Positions 37,804 through 45,309 of a stretch of 64,000 bases of DNA are shown piece by piece. The position numbers and the translations under genes are program-made. The notes beneath the pieces were generated by a model, which saw nothing but the letters and a program-made list of their open reading frames with translations, did not search any database and was not told the origin of the DNA. Numbering within the stretch: the first letter of the stretch is position 1; the number at the start of each line of letters is the position of its first letter. Source of the DNA: Compostibacter hankyongensis. Its GTDB lineage: Bacteria; Bacteroidota; Bacteroidia; Chitinophagales; Chitinophagaceae. The stretch lies in the NCBI RefSeq assembly GCF_039541075.1, contig NZ_BAABFN010000002.1, forward strand, positions 496,001 through 560,000, in the 5' to 3' direction.

Positions 37804-39303
37804 ATGAAAATAAAAATAAAATCCATGAAAGCATATGCACTTGTACTGTTGCTTACTGGAGGAGTCTTTGCAGGCGGATGTAAAAAAGCGCTCGAAGAAA
37901 ATCCCAAAACCTTTATATCCCCCGACCAGTTTTTTACTACCGCAGACCAATGTACGCAAGCTGTAAATGGCGCTTATTCATCTTTGTACAACCTGTACAC
38001 CAATACCACTTTCTGGGCATCTTCAGAAGAGGGCACAGATCTGACCATTACGGCAGATGCTAATAACCTCATTCCTAATAACTATACCATGAGCTCGGGT
38101 AGCGTGTTTGTGAGTTTCTGGGGTAGCATGTACAGCGCTATTAAAAATGACAACATGATAATTAACCGCATTTCAAAAGCCCCTATTGACGAGAGCCTGA
38201 AAGCAAGGTTGATTGGTGAAACTAAATTTCTAAGAGCGTTGTGGTACTTTACCTTAACCAATACCTGGGGAGATGTTCCTTTGTGGATAGATGAGCTGGA
38301 TGTAGATGCCGTAAGCAGCCTCCCGCGCAGCTCAGTAGCAGATGTTCGCGCACAAATGATTAAAGACCTCACAGATGCGGCGGCAGCATTGCCATTAAGC
38401 TATGATCCTGCTGATGTAGGCAGAGTAACCAAAGGTGCGGCACTGACGCTTTTAGCTAAAGTATATCTGTACAATAAGGATTGGGCTAATGCGCAGAAAG
38501 CTGCCCTGCAGGTTGTTCAAAGCAATCAATATGCCCTGCTCACGGACTATTCTAACCTGTTCGATATGCAGGAGCGTTATAACGACAATAAGGAATCCAT
38601 CTTTGAAGTGCATTTTCAGCGCATTGCCGCTTCGGGTACCAATGTTAAAATCCACAACCTGGTATCTTACTATATGATGGCAAGGGATGCGGGAGCAAAC
38701 ACCTATGCCGGCGTAGATTTTGGTAGCAATGTGGTGATCACAGGCTGGTATGTGTTTATCCCTACAATGAGACTCGTAAGCATGTTTGAAGACAATGATT
38801 TGCGTAAGAATGTAGTGCTTGGATACGGATATAACGGGCAAACGTTCAACCGGTGGCCAAAACCTGACGGCCGCCCCTGGTTCGGTCCCAAATTCTGGGA
38901 CTTGAATGCCAACAGCACAGCCAGCGGCAAAGACCTATATGTATTACGCTATGCAGATGTATTGCTTATGCTGGCCGAAGCGTATAACGAGCAGGGCAAT
39001 ACAACGGAAAGCCTGAAATATATAAATCAGATAAGAGAACGCGCCGGGCTGGCAGACCTTTCCGGTGTATCTCAGGAGGGAATTCGTACAGAGTTGTTCA
39101 AAGAACGGGCAATTGAGTTTGTAGGGGAGTTTCAACGCAGGTACGACCTTGTACGATGGGGTAAACTTGAAGATGCTGTTAAATCAGTTGCAGACGAAAA
39201 TACGGTGGGGGCAGCCAATTTTAAAAGTTACATGAAATTGTATCCCATTTCGGCAGACGAAATAATCAAAGACCCTAACCTTACACAAAATCCGGGATAC
39301 TAA
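37804..39303 (+). CDS. SusD/RagB-family lipoprotein (second pair)
   Basis: A 499-residue SusD with lipobox FAGGC (Cys26 from this start, Cys19 from the alternative ATG at 37825). SusD landmarks: QCTQAVNGAYSSLYN, LIGETKFLRALWYFTLTNTWGDVPLW, GRVTKGAALTLLAKVYLY, YVLRYADVLLMLAEAYNEQGN, and the closing YPISADEIIKDPNLTQNPGY. It shares the AT-rich composition of the preceding SusC. A palindromic repeat (39338-39370) follows the stop by 35 bases and may act as the terminator. Confidence 0.94.
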   Translation: MKIKIKSMKAYALVLLLTGGVFAGGCKKALEENPKTFISPDQFFTTADQCTQAVNGAYSSLYNLYTNTTFWASSEEGTDLTITADANNLIPNNYTMSSGSVFVSFWGSMYSAIKNDNMIINRISKAPIDESLKARLIGETKFLRALWYFTLTNTWGDVPLWIDELDVDAVSSLPRSSVADVRAQMIKDLTDAAAALPLSYDPADVGRVTKGAALTLLAKVYLYNKDWANAQKAALQVVQSNQYALLTDYSNLFDMQERYNDNKESIFEVHFQRIAASGTNVKIHNLVSYYMMARDAGANTYAGVDFGSNVVITGWYVFIPTMRLVSMFEDNDLRKNVVLGYGYNGQTFNRWPKPDGRPWFGPKFWDLNANSTASGKDLYVLRYADVLLMLAEAYNEQGNTTESLKYINQIRERAGLADLSGVSQEGIRTELFKERAIEFVGEFQRRYDLVRWGKLEDAVKSVADENTVGAANFKSYMKLYPISADEIIKDPNLTQNPGY

Positions 39304-39337
39304 TACCGGTAAAAAGTTTGTAAACGTGCTTGTAACA

Positions 39338-39390
39338 GGGATTACCCTCACTTCATTCGGGTAATCCCGCCCGCCTCAGGCCGGCTGAAG
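39338..39390 (+). repeat. Palindromic REP-like repeat, copy A (diverged)
   Basis: GGGATTACCC and CGGGTAATCCC flank a TCACTTCATT loop, forming a 10-bp hairpin, followed by a GC-rich tail ending in GGCTGAAG. It is about four-fifths identical to the two 57-bp copies at 40217 and 40354, with TTCATTCGG for TTCGTTCGG and a shortened tail. Confidence 0.75.
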
Positions 39391-39467
39391 ATCTTCATAG
39401 GCAAGTTATCAGGAGCGAAAGACAGTTATTAATTATTTTTCATAGTTCATAGTCAGATGTCATACAT

Positions 39468-39659
39468 TTGATCTACATGAATTGCACAAAAGGAATGGAA
39501 AATAATCATTTTTCACAAATATTAACTGTTTTTTACGACAGAATGACTCCGGAAGAAGGATATCTGGCTGGATATGGCGCCATAATCAATACATACGAAT
39601 TACAGGTTCCGCTTCCAGATAAGCAGGGAAAAGGACATCTATCTGAAAGAGTAAAGTAA
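39468..39659 (+). pseudogene. Fic-family protein, N-terminal remnant
   Basis: A 63-residue frame whose segment MTPEEGYLAGYGAIINTY, with ELQVPLPDK next, matches from memory the start of Fic-family (AMP-transferase-type) proteins common in Bacteroidota, which are normally 350-400 residues long. The match breaks after PLPDK and the frame stops; no HPFxxGNGR Fic motif follows. Another frame after 39655 gives KEFQVLTSDEIRAIE before a stop, possibly a second fragment from the C-terminal end. Best read as a deleted gene left in the AT-rich islet. A short novel protein cannot be excluded. Confidence 0.5.
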
Positions 39660-39782
39660 GGAATTCCAGGTATTAACATCAGATGAAATAAGAGCGATAG
39701 AAAGCAAATTCGGTGAAATATTTAGAATAGGTTGAGGGACATTATTATTGGGACGGATTTACTGAAGCAGAATAGTACGGAT

Positions 39783-40130
39783 CTAAAGGCCTATTTCTCT
39801 GGCGATAAAATCTTTTACTCCTTCCGGGCCGGTAATGGTCAGCCATAGAGGGTTGTCCGGACGACCACTCACAGACAGGCTGAATTCAAAAAAATCACAG
39901 CAAATCCGCTCTGTTTTTATGAATTCCGCCAGTTCGTTCACCATGGCATCAGCGCCGGTAAACCGGTAAGAGAAACCGTTTTCCAGTTCCCTTTTTTCCA
40001 GCACTTGTTTTTTGAGACTGGCGATAACCGTCTTTTTCCTTTGACGAAGTTCGGGAGTAGTCAGCTTACAGGATAGCGAAGTGGGGCCCGCCTGTTTGGT
40101 CCCGGCCTGCTTACGGTCTGTTTTGTTCAT
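39783..40130 (-). CDS. Small conserved protein with ERxCC motif
   Basis: A 115-residue protein I do not recognise by name. It has a basic, Gln/Lys-rich start, then a compact domain with SCKLTTPELRQRK, a middle strand LENGFSYRFTGADAMVNELAEFIKTERICCDFFEFSLSV, and a closing LWLTITGPEG. The Glu-Arg-x-Cys-Cys motif and the ITGPEG ending recur in small bacterial proteins often found near metal or stress genes, which suggests a metal-binding role, but this is only a resemblance. ATG 40130 is preferred; an upstream ATG at 40199 would add a segment reading into the repeat region. Confidence 0.6.
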   Translation of the reverse strand: MNKTDRKQAGTKQAGPTSLSCKLTTPELRQRKKTVIASLKKQVLEKRELENGFSYRFTGADAMVNELAEFIKTERICCDFFEFSLSVSGRPDNPLWLTITGPEGVKDFIAREIGL

Positions 40131-40216
40131 TTTACGGCTATTTTGTTGGCTATCCACGCAGATAATCACTGCCAGGTAAATAAACAATTGCGTGAGCAAG
40201 CTCGTCTTCTCTGGCA

Positions 40217-40273
40217 GGGATTACCCTCACTTCGTTCGGGTGATCCCTGTCGCCTGCGGCGGGCGGGCTAAAG
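40217..40273 (+). repeat. REP-like palindromic repeat, copy B (57 bp)
   Basis: GGGATTACCC, TCACTTCGTT, CGGGTGATCCC form a hairpin, followed by a GC-rich tail ending GGGCGGGCTAAAG. All 57 bases are identical to copy C at 40354-40410. Confidence 0.9.
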
Positions 40274-40353
40274 TCCGTCGATGGCTGTTCGCTTCGCTCC
40301 CTTCATTTTTATTCCCATCAGCTTGGTCAAGCAAGCTTGCCACGCCAAGCCTT

Positions 40354-40410
40354 GGGATTACCCTCACTTCGTTCGGGTGATCCCTGTCGCCTGCGGCGGG
40401 CGGGCTAAAG
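40354..40410 (+). repeat. REP-like palindromic repeat, copy C (57 bp)
   Basis: Identical to copy B, 137 bases downstream of it. The segments after each copy are also related (both hold CATTTTTATT followed by a TTG...TTGCCACGCC / TTG...TTTGCACGC stretch), so the whole is a diverged tandem repeat with a 137-bp period. Confidence 0.9.
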
Positions 40411-40522
40411 CACAAAAAAGCCGGCGCTGTGCGCCCTCCATTTTTATTTTCATCCGCGTTGCAAAATGAACTTTGCACGCTCCTGAAAATAAAAATGCCT
40501 CTGATGAGGCTTTTTTGTGCTT
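40408..40522. repeat. 115-bp nested inverted repeat abutting tRNA-Ser(UGA)
   Basis: Three nested pairings: AAGCACAAAAAAGCC (40408-40422) with GGCTTTTTTGTGCTT (40508-40522), 15 bp perfect; CATTTTTATTTTCA (40439-40452) with TGAAAATAAAAATG (40484-40497), 14 bp perfect; and GCGTTGCAAA (40456-40465) with TTTGCACGC (40472-40480), one base bulged. A smaller hairpin GCCTC-ATCA-GAGGC (minus strand, near 40496-40509) followed by a T-rich run can act as the tRNA terminator. It ends one base from the tRNA discriminator. Confidence 0.85.
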
Positions 40523-40523
40523 G

Positions 40524-40608
40524 CGGAGAGTGAGGGATTCGAACCCCCGGAGGTGTTACCCTCAACGGTTTTCAAGACCGCCGCAATCGACCACTCTGCC
40601 AACTCTCC
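40524..40608 (-). tRNA. tRNA-Ser (anticodon UGA)
   Basis: Read on the minus strand: acceptor GGAGAGT pairs with ACTCTCC, discriminator G, anticodon arm with loop CTTGAAA giving anticodon TGA, a long class II variable arm (GAGGGTAACACCTC) and a T arm GGGGG-TTCGAAT-CCCTC with one G-U pair. CCA is not encoded. Confidence 0.95.
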
Positions 40609-40613
40609 GGGCG

Positions 40614-40621
40614 CAAAGGTA
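40614..40621 (-). promoter_or_regulatory. -7 promoter element of tRNA-Ser(UGA) (TACCTTTG)
   Basis: TACCTTTG on the minus strand, 5 bases before the tRNA 5' end, identical to the -7 box of the other tRNA-Ser gene and in the same ATTACCTTTGC context. No good -33 TTTG at 19-20 bases. Confidence 0.65.
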
Positions 40622-40677
40622 ATCAAAAATAATTATCCTGCACCGGGCGGAACGGCCCTGTCCGGCGGGGTATGCGC

Positions 40678-43600
40678 TTAGTTCATCTTCATGATGTAGG
40701 CAAAGATATCCCGGACATCCCGGTCCGGCATTTTATCCAGCAGGCGCTCCGGCATCGTGGAGGTCAGCCGGGGCCGGATCTCCCTGATCTTATCCGCGGA
40801 AAGGACCATCTGCTCCCCGCCCAGCGGCGGCCGGATGGTAACGGATTTTCCGCTCCGGGAAACGATCCTGCCCTCCAGCGTACGTCCGTCGGCCATAATG
40901 ATCCGCTGCACCTCAAAACCTTCCCGGATGTCGGCATTCGGATCAACGATGTTGATCAGCAAGGTTTGAAGGTCGTGCCTGTCGTATCCGCTGAGATCAG
41001 GACCTATGTTCCCGCCTTCTCCATTGAGCCGGTGACAGGTGGCGCAGGTACTCAGGAAAAGCGTATGTCCCTTTGTTGTATCTCCCGGCGCGGACCGGAT
41101 CAGTTTTGAAACTCTGCTCATGGTGCCCGCCTTCTCCGATGAGGTCAACGGTCTTGCATCAGGCCACAATTTTTCAACGGCATCGTTTATGTCCTGCTCT
41201 CCAAGCAGCTTCAGGCGGTGCACTATTTCATCAGGTATCTCCTTCGGACTGATCTTACGGGTCTTTACAATTTCTGTCAAAAGTCCACGGGCCCACTCGG
41301 CACGGGTGGCCAATACATTTAAGGCCGCCAGCCTGTCGTAATAATCGGCGTGAAAGACAGGATAGGCCTTTATGATCCGTGAACCGATCTCAGGAAGGTT
41401 ATAACCCGACAACGCCCACAGGGCAGCGGCACGCAGCGTGCCCGGGGTCTGACCGCTCTCCACCAGCCTGAGCAATACAGGAACGGCGTCCGGCCGCTCA
41501 GTTTCACCCATCAGGCGAACATAAGCGAGGCGATACCCGAGCTCTGCCTTATCGTCCGCGATGACCCCAAGGGCCTCCTTCACCGCCTTCGGCTCTCCCA
41601 TCCGTAAAGGCAGTATCAGCGGCGCTTCCCCGAATACGGCATGAAAAGGCTTCAACAAACTTATCAGATCAGGAGGCAGCTCGGTAATGTCCTTATCGAC
41701 AAGACCTTCCTGCAGACCGGCTACAAGCAGGCGCGACAGCTTCATCGAGGGGGATAGCTTTAACAACCGTGTGGCGGCATCGTAATTGTCTTTCCCTCCC
41801 GCCATGATATAACGCTGCATGAGGCGCTTCAGCACCACTTCCCGGACGACGGCATTGTTCCAGACGGCAGGGTCCCTGAACAGGGTCAACAGGGCCGCTC
41901 TGTCCGACTCCGACTTGGATTCAACGGCCCACCAGATGAGCAGCGGTATATCCGGATCATCCATATCGCCGGCATTGCGGAGCAGGTTTCTGATAATGGG
42001 CACGGCATCGGGCCCCGGAAGCCGCTTAGCCGTAGAAGCAAGCTGGCTCCGGACCTCAGGATGTCGTTCATGACCGGCCAGCCTGGCCAGCTGCGCAGCA
42101 ATCGCCGGGGAGACCTTACCGGCATCCCCCAGCAGGCGCACGCCCCACATCCGTACATAAGGGTCCTTGTGGCGAAGCGCCTCGACAGCGATCTTATCAT
42201 TGAAACCACCGCTGAGGTTTATGGCCCAAAGTGCCTCTAAAGCGGTCTGACCGTTATCCGATCCGAACAGGCGCAGCAAGGCCGGGATCACCGTACTGTC
42301 TTTCCGGTCGCCCAGCAGGAGGATAGCCTGCCGGCGGAACCATTCATTCTTATCGGAGAGCAGCGCTATCAGCTGCTCATTCGAATAAGCGCGCAGATCA
42401 AATGCCGGAACAGCGGCAGCGCTGTCTTTGTTGCGGAGCCGGTAAATGCGGCCGGTAACCTTGTTCCATGTATCGTGCGGGTCTACGTGAGACAGGCGGC
42501 TGTCGCACCAGTCCGCCAGGTAAACGGCTCCGTCGGGACCGGCCTGTATGTCTACAGGGCGGAACCAACGGTCCTTCGTTTCCAGGATATGCCCTTCATC
42601 TATGTTCCGGAAAGAGGATCCTTCCGGCTCAAACCGGGCAAGCTGCACATAATTCAGCAGCGGATTTATGGCGATCATCTTGCCCTCATAGCGCTCCGGC
42701 AGAGCGCCACCTTCGTATTTGATAAAGGCATGGGTAAATCTTTTCTTATCCCCGGTATGGGCCATGTTGGGCAGATAACCGAAAGCATAGGGATTGCTGA
42801 GCGGCCCGTGTTTGCCCCAGCTCTTGATATAATAGCCTCCCTGCTTGTAATCCGGACCGCGGTCCGTTCCGTTGGATCCGGAATAAATGCGCCCCTTCTC
42901 GTCTATCTCGATATTAAAAGGGTTGTTCCCTCCCCCTTCGGCAAATCTTTCAAAGACGTGCGATACGGGATTATACCGCCAGATGGCCTGTCCCTGTAAG
43001 AAAACATTTTTGGTGACGGAGGAGCTCACCGTTGAGGTGCAGGTACTCCCCTGGGCGCCATACAGCCAGCCGTCGGGCCCCCAGGTGAGACTGTTGGCGA
43101 CCGCGTGGGTATCCTGTATGCCGAAGCCGCTCAGATGGACAACAGGAGGGCCGTCCGGGATCCCGTTCCCGTCCGGGTCGGGATAGGCCAGGAGATAAGG
43201 AGGGTTCAGTACCCAGATACGCCCCCGCCCCAGCGCTACGCTGGTGGCTATATTCAAACCGTTTATAGCATCCGTGGCCTTGTCGTATTTCCCGTCGCCG
43301 TCCGTATCTTCAAAGAAGGTGATCTTATCCGCCCCCTTCACCGCATCCGGAGGAGGATCCGGTACCTTGTCAAAAGTGACGCGCAGATAATTGTCGACAT
43401 TGGTTATTTTCAGCCCTTTGGGATAGGGGTATTGGTTATATTGCACCACCCAGAGTCTCCCGCGGTGGTCGAAGCTGATCTCAACGGGCTGGGTAACCGC
43501 GGGCTCCGACAGCACCAGGTCCATGGCCAGATCGGAAGGATACCGGAACCCGGCGAGCGCATCCGCGGCCGGTGTGGCCTTTGAGGAATCCGAGAGCGCG

Positions 43601-43758
43601 CCCAGTCCCTGAAAGGATTTCAGGTATCTTGCCACATCGGCGTTTCCGGCCATCGAATCGATAGCCGACGGGTTACCCCCGCCATCTGCCGGTCCGGAAC
43701 CCTGACAGGCCTGCAGCGCTATCATGGCAGAGAGGATAATGCATAGCGGTGTTCTCAT
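40678..43758 (-). CDS. PVC-type membrane-bound dehydrogenase with HEAT repeats and cytochrome c domain (lipoprotein)
   Basis: A 1026-residue lipoprotein (lipobox ALQAC, Cys18) with three parts. First, a sugar-dehydrogenase-like beta propeller (about 70-420) with calcium-type loops FFEDTDGDGKYD and PDPDGNGIPDGP and SLTWGPDGWLYGAQG, as in the PVC-type putative membrane-bound dehydrogenases. Second, HEAT-like helices (about 440-830), for example KDPYVRMWGVRLLGD. Third, a C-terminal heme-binding domain with CATCH (Cys905, Cys908, His909) in the context LFLSTCATCHRLNGEGGNIGPDLSGY, and RTLEGRIVSRSGKSVTI beyond it. It probably oxidises a sugar-like substrate in the periplasm and passes electrons to the heme. 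Last gene of the eight-gene operon. Confidence 0.88.
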   Translation of the reverse strand: MRTPLCIILSAMIALQACQGSGPADGGGNPSAIDSMAGNADVARYLKSFQGLGALSDSSKATPAADALAGFRYPSDLAMDLVLSEPAVTQPVEISFDHRGRLWVVQYNQYPYPKGLKITNVDNYLRVTFDKVPDPPPDAVKGADKITFFEDTDGDGKYDKATDAINGLNIATSVALGRGRIWVLNPPYLLAYPDPDGNGIPDGPPVVHLSGFGIQDTHAVANSLTWGPDGWLYGAQGSTCTSTVSSSVTKNVFLQGQAIWRYNPVSHVFERFAEGGGNNPFNIEIDEKGRIYSGSNGTDRGPDYKQGGYYIKSWGKHGPLSNPYAFGYLPNMAHTGDKKRFTHAFIKYEGGALPERYEGKMIAINPLLNYVQLARFEPEGSSFRNIDEGHILETKDRWFRPVDIQAGPDGAVYLADWCDSRLSHVDPHDTWNKVTGRIYRLRNKDSAAAVPAFDLRAYSNEQLIALLSDKNEWFRRQAILLLGDRKDSTVIPALLRLFGSDNGQTALEALWAINLSGGFNDKIAVEALRHKDPYVRMWGVRLLGDAGKVSPAIAAQLARLAGHERHPEVRSQLASTAKRLPGPDAVPIIRNLLRNAGDMDDPDIPLLIWWAVESKSESDRAALLTLFRDPAVWNNAVVREVVLKRLMQRYIMAGGKDNYDAATRLLKLSPSMKLSRLLVAGLQEGLVDKDITELPPDLISLLKPFHAVFGEAPLILPLRMGEPKAVKEALGVIADDKAELGYRLAYVRLMGETERPDAVPVLLRLVESGQTPGTLRAAALWALSGYNLPEIGSRIIKAYPVFHADYYDRLAALNVLATRAEWARGLLTEIVKTRKISPKEIPDEIVHRLKLLGEQDINDAVEKLWPDARPLTSSEKAGTMSRVSKLIRSAPGDTTKGHTLFLSTCATCHRLNGEGGNIGPDLSGYDRHDLQTLLINIVDPNADIREGFEVQRIIMADGRTLEGRIVSRSGKSVTIRPPLGGEQMVLSADKIREIRPRLTSTMPERLLDKMPDRDVRDIFAYIMKMN

Positions 43759-43791
43759 CTTCGGTATGCGCGCAGTTTTAAAATACGAATA

Positions 43792-45309
43792 TCATGGTAT
43801 AAGCTTATTAAGGGTATAGCAAACCAGCCTGTTGGCCAGGGGCACTCCGGAAGGATTACTGATAGGCCCAAGCTTCAGCTCATAAATATAACCCGGATCC
43901 AGCTTTCCCAGCGTAAGAGAGACTTTCCGGTGATCCCCGGAAAGCGTCACGGCAGTTACCGGAATATCGCGTACGTCTACCTGGGGCGCGACATCTATGC
44001 CTTCGCTGATATCTTTTTTTCGGTATTCGTACCGGTAGCGGCGCATCTTGTAATTGGCCGTATCCCCTGCCGACGCCGGGTCAACCGGTTGGGTAAACGT
44101 CAATTCGAAACCGGTGCGGGTAAGGTGCATGGTATAGACGTCCATCGGCATTTTTCCGGTAAAAACGATCTTCTGTATGCCCGATTTACCCACCCATCCT
44201 CCGAAACCGATCTGCCCTACCCACAGGCTGCCGTCGGGCGCAAAGGCCAGCCGGTTGTTGCCCACCCGGAGGCCGTGTCCGTCTATGAAGGGTATGCAGG
44301 CACCCTGCAGCTCCCCGCCTACTTTTTCCAGCATCACCCGCACAATGCGGTCCCGGTTCATTTCCCCCACGAACAGCTGTCCCGCAAAGGGTCCGAATTT
44401 TCCTTTCGTAACATCGGCCAGCGGCTGGGAAGGGGAATTGGCCATGATGCCCTGTGGAAACTGTACGGCAGCTACCGTCCTTATCCGGTTCAGCTCCTCA
44501 ACCGGTGCATTAAAAGGGTCTCTGTCCTCCCAGCCTTTCCGCCATACCAAGCTGGCGGGATGCCCATAAAACCGGCCTTCCCGCACATGGTAGAGTGCGC
44601 TGGTAGGCACCCAGTCGCTTTGGTTATCGGTGACCAGCAGGTTTCCGTCCGGATCAAAGCCCAGGCCGTTGGGCGACCTGAAGCCGGATGCAAAAGGATG
44701 CAGCTTCCCGTCGGGTGTAAGCTCCATTACCCAGCCGCGGTACGGTACTACGGAGAACATTTCCGCATGCCCGTCTGCTCCGTCGCGGCCCCGCCGGTTA
44801 ATCTTTCCTCTTACGATCGACCGGATACCGTCTCCTGAAGAAGCGGTATTCAGCGCAATGAACAGGTTGCCCGATTTGTCCCGTACCGGGCCATAGGCAA
44901 ACTCATGATAGTTGCCCGACATGCCGAAGTCGCTGGCAGCATTCTCATAAAGATCCGCCTGTCCGTCCCCATCCGTATCTTTTATACGGGTCAGCCCTGA
45001 AAGCTGCATGACAAGCACCGCTGAATCGTTTACCGCCAGGATGCCCAGCGGAAGCAACAGCCCCTCGGCAAAACGCTTCCATGCCTGGGTGTGCAGGTCA
45101 TAGGTCATCACCTCTCCCCGCATAAAGCAGGCGACCAGCCTTCCGTCGGGCATGAAATCCACCCCGCCGGTCTGGGCGGTCAGTCCCTGCGGCATCTTTA
45201 CCGTTTCGACCCGGTAGGCCTCCCCGGCCGCTTTCTGTCCCACGGCAGCGCAGTGGAAAAGCGATAAAAAGAACAGGGAGAGCAGTATGCTGTATGATCT
45301 TGGTTTCAT
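43792..45309 (-). CDS. Sorbosone/glucose dehydrogenase-like beta-propeller protein
   Basis: A 505-residue exported protein with a signal peptide to about AVGQ. A six-bladed propeller covers most of it: GGVDFMPDGRLVACFMRGEV, LTRIKDTDGDGQADLYENA (calcium loop), NYHEFAYGPVRDKSGNLFIALN, FRSPNGLGFDPDGNLLVTDNQSDW, and LAFAPDGSLWVGQIGFGGW. A C-terminal Ig-like domain follows (FTGKMPMDVYTMHLTRTGFELTF). The layout resembles PQQ-type soluble sugar dehydrogenases, though I cannot confirm the cofactor site by eye. Its start codon shares one base with the stop of the upstream blue-copper gene (TAATG), so translation is coupled. Likely the partner oxidase of the cupredoxin and cytochrome neighbours. Confidence 0.8.
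   Translation of the reverse strand: MKPRSYSILLSLFFLSLFHCAAVGQKAAGEAYRVETVKMPQGLTAQTGGVDFMPDGRLVACFMRGEVMTYDLHTQAWKRFAEGLLLPLGILAVNDSAVLVMQLSGLTRIKDTDGDGQADLYENAASDFGMSGNYHEFAYGPVRDKSGNLFIALNTASSGDGIRSIVRGKINRRGRDGADGHAEMFSVVPYRGWVMELTPDGKLHPFASGFRSPNGLGFDPDGNLLVTDNQSDWVPTSALYHVREGRFYGHPASLVWRKGWEDRDPFNAPVEELNRIRTVAAVQFPQGIMANSPSQPLADVTKGKFGPFAGQLFVGEMNRDRIVRVMLEKVGGELQGACIPFIDGHGLRVGNNRLAFAPDGSLWVGQIGFGGWVGKSGIQKIVFTGKMPMDVYTMHLTRTGFELTFTQPVDPASAGDTANYKMRRYRYEYRKKDISEGIDVAPQVDVRDIPVTAVTLSGDHRKVSLTLGKLDPGYIYELKLGPISNPSGVPLANRLVCYTLNKLIP

Noticed and set aside
40201..40522. CRISPR array at the repeats near tRNA-Ser(UGA)
   Set aside because: Only two identical copies with a spacer that is itself related to the flank, no cas genes, and hairpin-type repeats much longer than usual CRISPR repeats.
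40227..40565. 112-residue minus-strand frame over the repeats and tRNA-Ser(UGA)
   Set aside because: Its content is repeat and tRNA sequence translated by chance.
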